From Dyella ginsengisoli LA-4 (lineage in GTDB: Bacteria > Pseudomonadota > Gammaproteobacteria > Xanthomonadales > Rhodanobacteraceae), in NCBI RefSeq assembly GCF_000334915.1, contig NZ_AMSF01000003.1, forward strand, positions 1 to 64,000: 64,000 nt of DNA, written 5' to 3'. The stretch's first letter is position 1; every line of letters begins with the position of its first letter. The notes under the pieces were generated by a model, which worked only from the letters and a program-made list of their open reading frames with translations, had not been told where the DNA came from and did no database searches. This document shows, one piece after another, positions 61,411 through 64,000 of the stretch. Position numbers and translations under genes: made by a program.

Positions 61411-61866
61411 ACCCCGCTTCCGCGCCTCGCCGGTCTATGACCGGCGAGGTTCGCAGGTGGGCTACGGGGTTTGTCGACAGGGCCTCCTGCCCTGACGCCA
61501 AACTGGCCGGCATCCATGCCGGCCACCCTTCGGGCTTTTCCTTCGCCCACCTGCCGCTGCAGAGGGGAGGGAAGTTCAAAGGCAGCGCGCAACGCGCGCC
61601 CAGGCTCGGCGATCGCTTGCGCGATCACCATCGCTTTGGCTTTGGCTTTGGCTTTGGCCTTGGCTCTGGTTCTTGCTCGTGCTGTCGTCTTTGCTGTTGC
61701 TCTTGATTTCCCCCTCCCTTGTGAGGCGGTGAGTCGTGGTCGATAGGCCCGCAGGGGCATCGGCATGGATGCCGATGCCTTTTCGTCAGTGCATGGATGC
61801 ACTGTCGAAAAGCCCGGCCGCGGCTCACGGACTTGCCGGGCGCAGCCCGGCAAGCGCCGAGGAGGG
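61411..61866. other. Non-coding interior of the hairpin element
   Basis: This 456-bp interior holds a run of strong hairpins: TGGCCGGCAT-CC-ATGCCGGCCA (61504-61525), GGCATCGGCAT-GG-ATGCCGATGCC (61756-61779), and CTTTTCGTCAGTGCAT-GG-ATGCACTGTCGAAAAG (61779-61812, one mismatch). All three have a GCAT/ATGC apex. It also holds a CTTTGG hexamer microsatellite. I see no credible gene: the open frames here give low-complexity or repeat-derived peptides without ribosome sites. Confidence 0.6.
61634..61669 (+). repeat. CTTTGG hexamer microsatellite
   Basis: Four perfect CTTTGG units (61634-61657) are followed by two decayed ones (CCTTGG, CTCTGG). It lies inside the hairpin element. Copy number could vary between strains. 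Confidence 0.8.
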
Positions 61867-61922
61867 TCGCCTTCTCTTTGGTTACTTTCTCTTGGCGACC
61901 CAAGAGAAAGTGACTCGGGCGC
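61867..61922 (+). repeat. Hairpin element, right end copy
   Basis: The right copy contains ACTTTCTCTTGG-CGAC-CCAAGAGAAAGT (61884-61911), a perfect 12-bp stem, followed by GACTCGGGC. It is inverted relative to the left copy at 61355-61410, so the two bound a segment of about 570 bp. Confidence 0.7.
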
Positions 61923-62108
61923 GGCAGGCGCACGAAAGCCTTTGCTTTTGGGGGCGGGGCGACTCTGCGCCTACTGTGTTGCCGACGCTGGTTTTTTTGA
62001 CAGCCGCTCCGCGAAAGAACTTCGCTGACGATTGAGAGGTCCATCCACAACATGTGGCATTGAGGGCCGGCGGTGCGCGGAGGGCAAGGAAGGCGTCAAA
62101 AGCTCGCG

Positions 62109-62789
62109 ATGTCGCGTTACCGCATCGCCACGCTCGTCATCGTGATGGGTGGGCATTTGGGGCTTTGGTTGCTTGTGATGCGACCGCCCACCCTCTGGCG
62201 AACCCCGGTGCAGGGCGGCGGAAGGACGGGCTCGGTGCTGGAACTGCGTTTCGTTCGCAAGCCGCATTCCATCCGCTTGCGTGCGTCGGCCACGCCGCTT
62301 CATGGTCCATGGCACGTCGTACCCGGTCGTCGTGATTCGCCTGAGCGGCGCCGGCCATCGCAAGTGATGCCACCCGTTGCTGCTTCACGTCCATTCGAGG
62401 CGCATGGTGCATCCGAGGCGCATGGTGCATCGGGTCGCATCGTGGTCCGCATCCCTGACCCACAGGCCACCAACGATGCCGCGGATGACGGCGGCTTCGC
62501 GGCGCGCCTACACGAGGCGCAGCGCTCCGATGTGGTTCATGGGGTGCCGGGTTCGGATGCGACGTATGCGTCGGGCATTCGTCTGACCGACCCGATGGAT
62601 CAGGGCATCGGTGCCGTGATGCGGACGACCCAGCGGGCCTTCGGGATCACCAGCCATCATTGCATCGATGTCGATGTCTGGAAGCACCTCACCCCAGGAC
62701 AGCTCGCCGCGCGGCACATATCGCCGGCTGACGTGGCGAGCGCGGAAGCGAAATACCGCTGCGATTCGCCGCTGGGCCTCCATTTCTAG
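62109..62789 (+). CDS. Hypothetical membrane-anchored protein
   Basis: A 226-residue protein with an N-terminal transmembrane segment (MSRYRIATLVIVMGGHLGLWLLVM). A basic/Pro-rich middle leads to a C-terminal region with two cysteines (HHCIDVDVWK and KYRCDSPLGLHF). An 18-bp direct duplication gives EAHGAS twice (about residues 98-108). I do not recognise a family. The hydrophobic start followed by a disordered linker recalls TonB-like energy transducer organisation, but the C-terminal domain does not clearly match. It lies just beyond the hairpin element and has no obvious terminator or partner. Confidence 0.55.
   Translation: MSRYRIATLVIVMGGHLGLWLLVMRPPTLWRTPVQGGGRTGSVLELRFVRKPHSIRLRASATPLHGPWHVVPGRRDSPERRRPSQVMPPVAASRPFEAHGASEAHGASGRIVVRIPDPQATNDAADDGGFAARLHEAQRSDVVHGVPGSDATYASGIRLTDPMDQGIGAVMRTTQRAFGITSHHCIDVDVWKHLTPGQLAARHISPADVASAEAKYRCDSPLGLHF
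62397..62432 (+). repeat. 18-bp tandem duplication inside a coding region
   Basis: GAGGCGCATGGTGCATCC at 62397-62414 is repeated with one change at 62415-62432. It is in frame in the hypothetical gene at 62109-62789 and adds six residues. Confidence 0.9.
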
Positions 62790-62854
62790 CCACCTGGGCT
62801 GGCGCGTATCCGACGCTGGCGGAGTGCCGGCATCGAGCGTGGAGGCAAGCCAGC

Positions 62855-63862
62855 TCAGTCGCTGACGTGCAGCACCAGCTTCCCCCGATGACTCCCATCG
62901 AACAACCGGTTCAGCACCAGCGGCGCGTTCTCCAGCCCCTCGGCCACCGTCTCCTCCGTCTTCAGCTTGCCTTCGCGAATCCACCCCGTGATCGCGTGCA
63001 CCGCTTCCTTGGTCTTGGTGTAGTCGAGCACCAGGAAGCCCTGCATGCGCAGGCGTTTCATGATGAAGGGGCTGAAGTCGTCGCTGGGCTTCTCGCCGGA
63101 GTTGTAGCCGGCGATCAGGCCGCAAAGCGCGACGCGGCCGCCGATGACCATGCGGCCGAGCACTGCCTTCATCACCTCGCCGCCGACGTTCTCGAAGTTG
63201 ACGTGCACGCCGTCGGGGGTGGCGGCCTTGAGTTGCTGCCTGAAGTCGGCCGCCTTGTAGTCGACGGCGGCGTCGAAGCCGAGTTCATCGACCAGGTACT
63301 TGCACTTGTCGGCGCCGCCGGCGATGCCGACCACGCGGGCGCCGTGGATCCTGCCGATCTGCCCGGCGATGGAGCCGACCGAGCCGGCGGCGGCGGACAC
63401 CACCAGGGTTTCGCCGGGCTGCACCGGGGCGATGTCGGTCATGCCGTAGTAGGCGGTGACGCCACTCATGCCGCAGGCACCGAGCAGGGTGGGCAGCGGG
63501 ATGCCGGGATCGGCGGGCAGGCGCACGTAGCCGGGGGTGTCCTGGTGCAGCACCAGGTAGTCCTGCCAGCCGGTGAGGCCCTGCACCAGGTCGCCTTCGG
63601 CGTAGCGCGGCGATCGCGAGGCGACCACGCGGCCGAGGCCGAGCGCGCGCATGGTCTCGCCGATCGCCACCGGCGGCAGGTACTGCGGGATGTCGCGCAT
63701 CCACACGCGGTTGGTCGGGTCCATGGAGATGTAGAGCGTGCGCACGAGGACTTCGCCGTCCTTGAGTTCGGGGACTTCGGTCTCGACGAGGTCGAAGCTC
63801 TCGCGCTGGACCAGGCCTTCGGGGCGGGTCTTGAGGCGGAGCTGGCGGTTGGTGAGGGACAT
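62855..63862 (-). CDS. NADP-dependent MDR-family oxidoreductase (CurA/leukotriene-B4 DH type)
   Basis: A 335-residue zinc-independent medium-chain reductase. NADP is bound by SAAAGSVGSIAGQIGR. Typical segments are YISMDPTNRVWM, GACGMSGVTAYYGM and NFENVGGEVMKAVL. The family reduces carbon-carbon double bonds in enones and curcumin-like compounds. The start at 63862 (MSLTNRQLRL) matches family N-termini; an in-frame ATG 36 bases upstream adds no conserved residues. Confidence 0.92.
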   Translation of the reverse strand: MSLTNRQLRLKTRPEGLVQRESFDLVETEVPELKDGEVLVRTLYISMDPTNRVWMRDIPQYLPPVAIGETMRALGLGRVVASRSPRYAEGDLVQGLTGWQDYLVLHQDTPGYVRLPADPGIPLPTLLGACGMSGVTAYYGMTDIAPVQPGETLVVSAAAGSVGSIAGQIGRIHGARVVGIAGGADKCKYLVDELGFDAAVDYKAADFRQQLKAATPDGVHVNFENVGGEVMKAVLGRMVIGGRVALCGLIAGYNSGEKPSDDFSPFIMKRLRMQGFLVLDYTKTKEAVHAITGWIREGKLKTEETVAEGLENAPLVLNRLFDGSHRGKLVLHVSD

Positions 63863-64000
63863 GGTGGGCCTCGTGGTTTTCCTGGGATGGTGAGTCACTG
63901 GATGACCGGCGTTCGCCGTTGAACAGCGACTCCAGCGTGCGCTGGGATGACGGATAGGTGGGTGCCCGGTTAAGTCGGGGGTTCTGGCTTGCTCAGAATG
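63863..64000. other. Upstream region of the reductase gene, window end
   Basis: Only 138 bases remain. They hold the presumed promoter of the reverse-strand reductase. I see no gene, repeat or strong signal here. Confidence 0.5.

Noticed and set aside
61437-62035. Several small open frames inside the hairpin element, including ones with FGFGFGFGLGSGS and SLWLLSLGDPRESDSG peptides
   Set aside because: They arise from the CTTTGG repeat and the palindromes themselves, on both strands, with no ribosome sites. I treat them as spurious.

Overview
This is a 64-kb, GC-rich chromosomal window with no rRNA, tRNA, CRISPR array, phage or insertion-sequence gene that I could recognise. The gene set points to a Gammaproteobacterium of the Xanthomonadales, most likely Rhodanobacteraceae (Rhodanobacter, Dyella, Luteibacter or Frateuria-like). 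It combines an alpha-2-macroglobulin/PBP1C pair, a type IV pilus PilU ATPase, two GH3 glucosidases, a chitinase, several GGDEF proteins and REP-like hairpins carrying TGTGGGAG. The family-level placement is inference from gene content.

Layout. 1-5.8 kb: a DUF885 peptidase-like lipoprotein (cut by the window edge), a TPR lipoprotein, an orphan flavin-dependent halogenase, a secreted TonB-C-like protein and a glutathione S-transferase. 6-17.3 kb: alpha-2-macroglobulin lipoprotein, PBP1C, amidase, a second GST and a GtrII-type membrane glucosyltransferase, all on +. 17.3-22.9 kb: DUF1615 lipoprotein, PilU, MFS transporter, membrane diguanylate cyclase and a small DksA-type zinc finger. 23-25.4 kb: a GH3 glucosidase behind a LacI-type operator. 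25.5-29.5 kb: a four-gene minus-strand operon of circularly permuted ATP-grasp, alpha-E, transglutaminase and the proteasome-like Anbu peptidase. 29.5-31.6 kb: a secreted GH18 chitinase preceded by two NagR-like palindromes.

31.7-39.9 kb: DMT exporter, phospholipase-D lipoprotein, second GH3 enzyme with a PanE-like reductase, then a minus-strand respiratory operon (Met/Gly-rich secreted protein, di-haem cytochrome c peroxidase, cytochrome b561) behind a good FNR/Anr-type promoter. 39.9-47.3 kb: a c-di-GMP block of three multidomain GGDEF proteins and one lipoprotein hydrolase. 47.5-53.2 kb: DUF3014, SDR, DUF4396, lipocalin, a bicupin-TetR pair with its own operator, a REP pair, and an SPFH protein with a small membrane partner. 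53.8-57.1 kb: an outer-membrane porin, a small phosphate-binding-protein-like domain and a chemoreceptor, apparently one operon. 57.1-64 kb: aldo/keto reductase, methyltransferase, divergent LysR/NmrA pair, a roughly 570-bp non-coding element bounded by inverted hairpin repeats, a hypothetical protein and an NADP-dependent reductase.

How the parts relate: several units look like polymer scavenging (chitinase, two GH3 enzymes) under sugar-responsive repressors whose genes lie outside the window. The envelope-protection pair A2M/PBP1C and the c-di-GMP block are typical of a surface-living soil or plant-associated bacterium. The most unusual items are the Anbu/ATP-grasp operon, whose substrate is unknown, and the hairpin element at 61.35-61.92 kb, whose two end copies differ in sequence but keep their base pairing.
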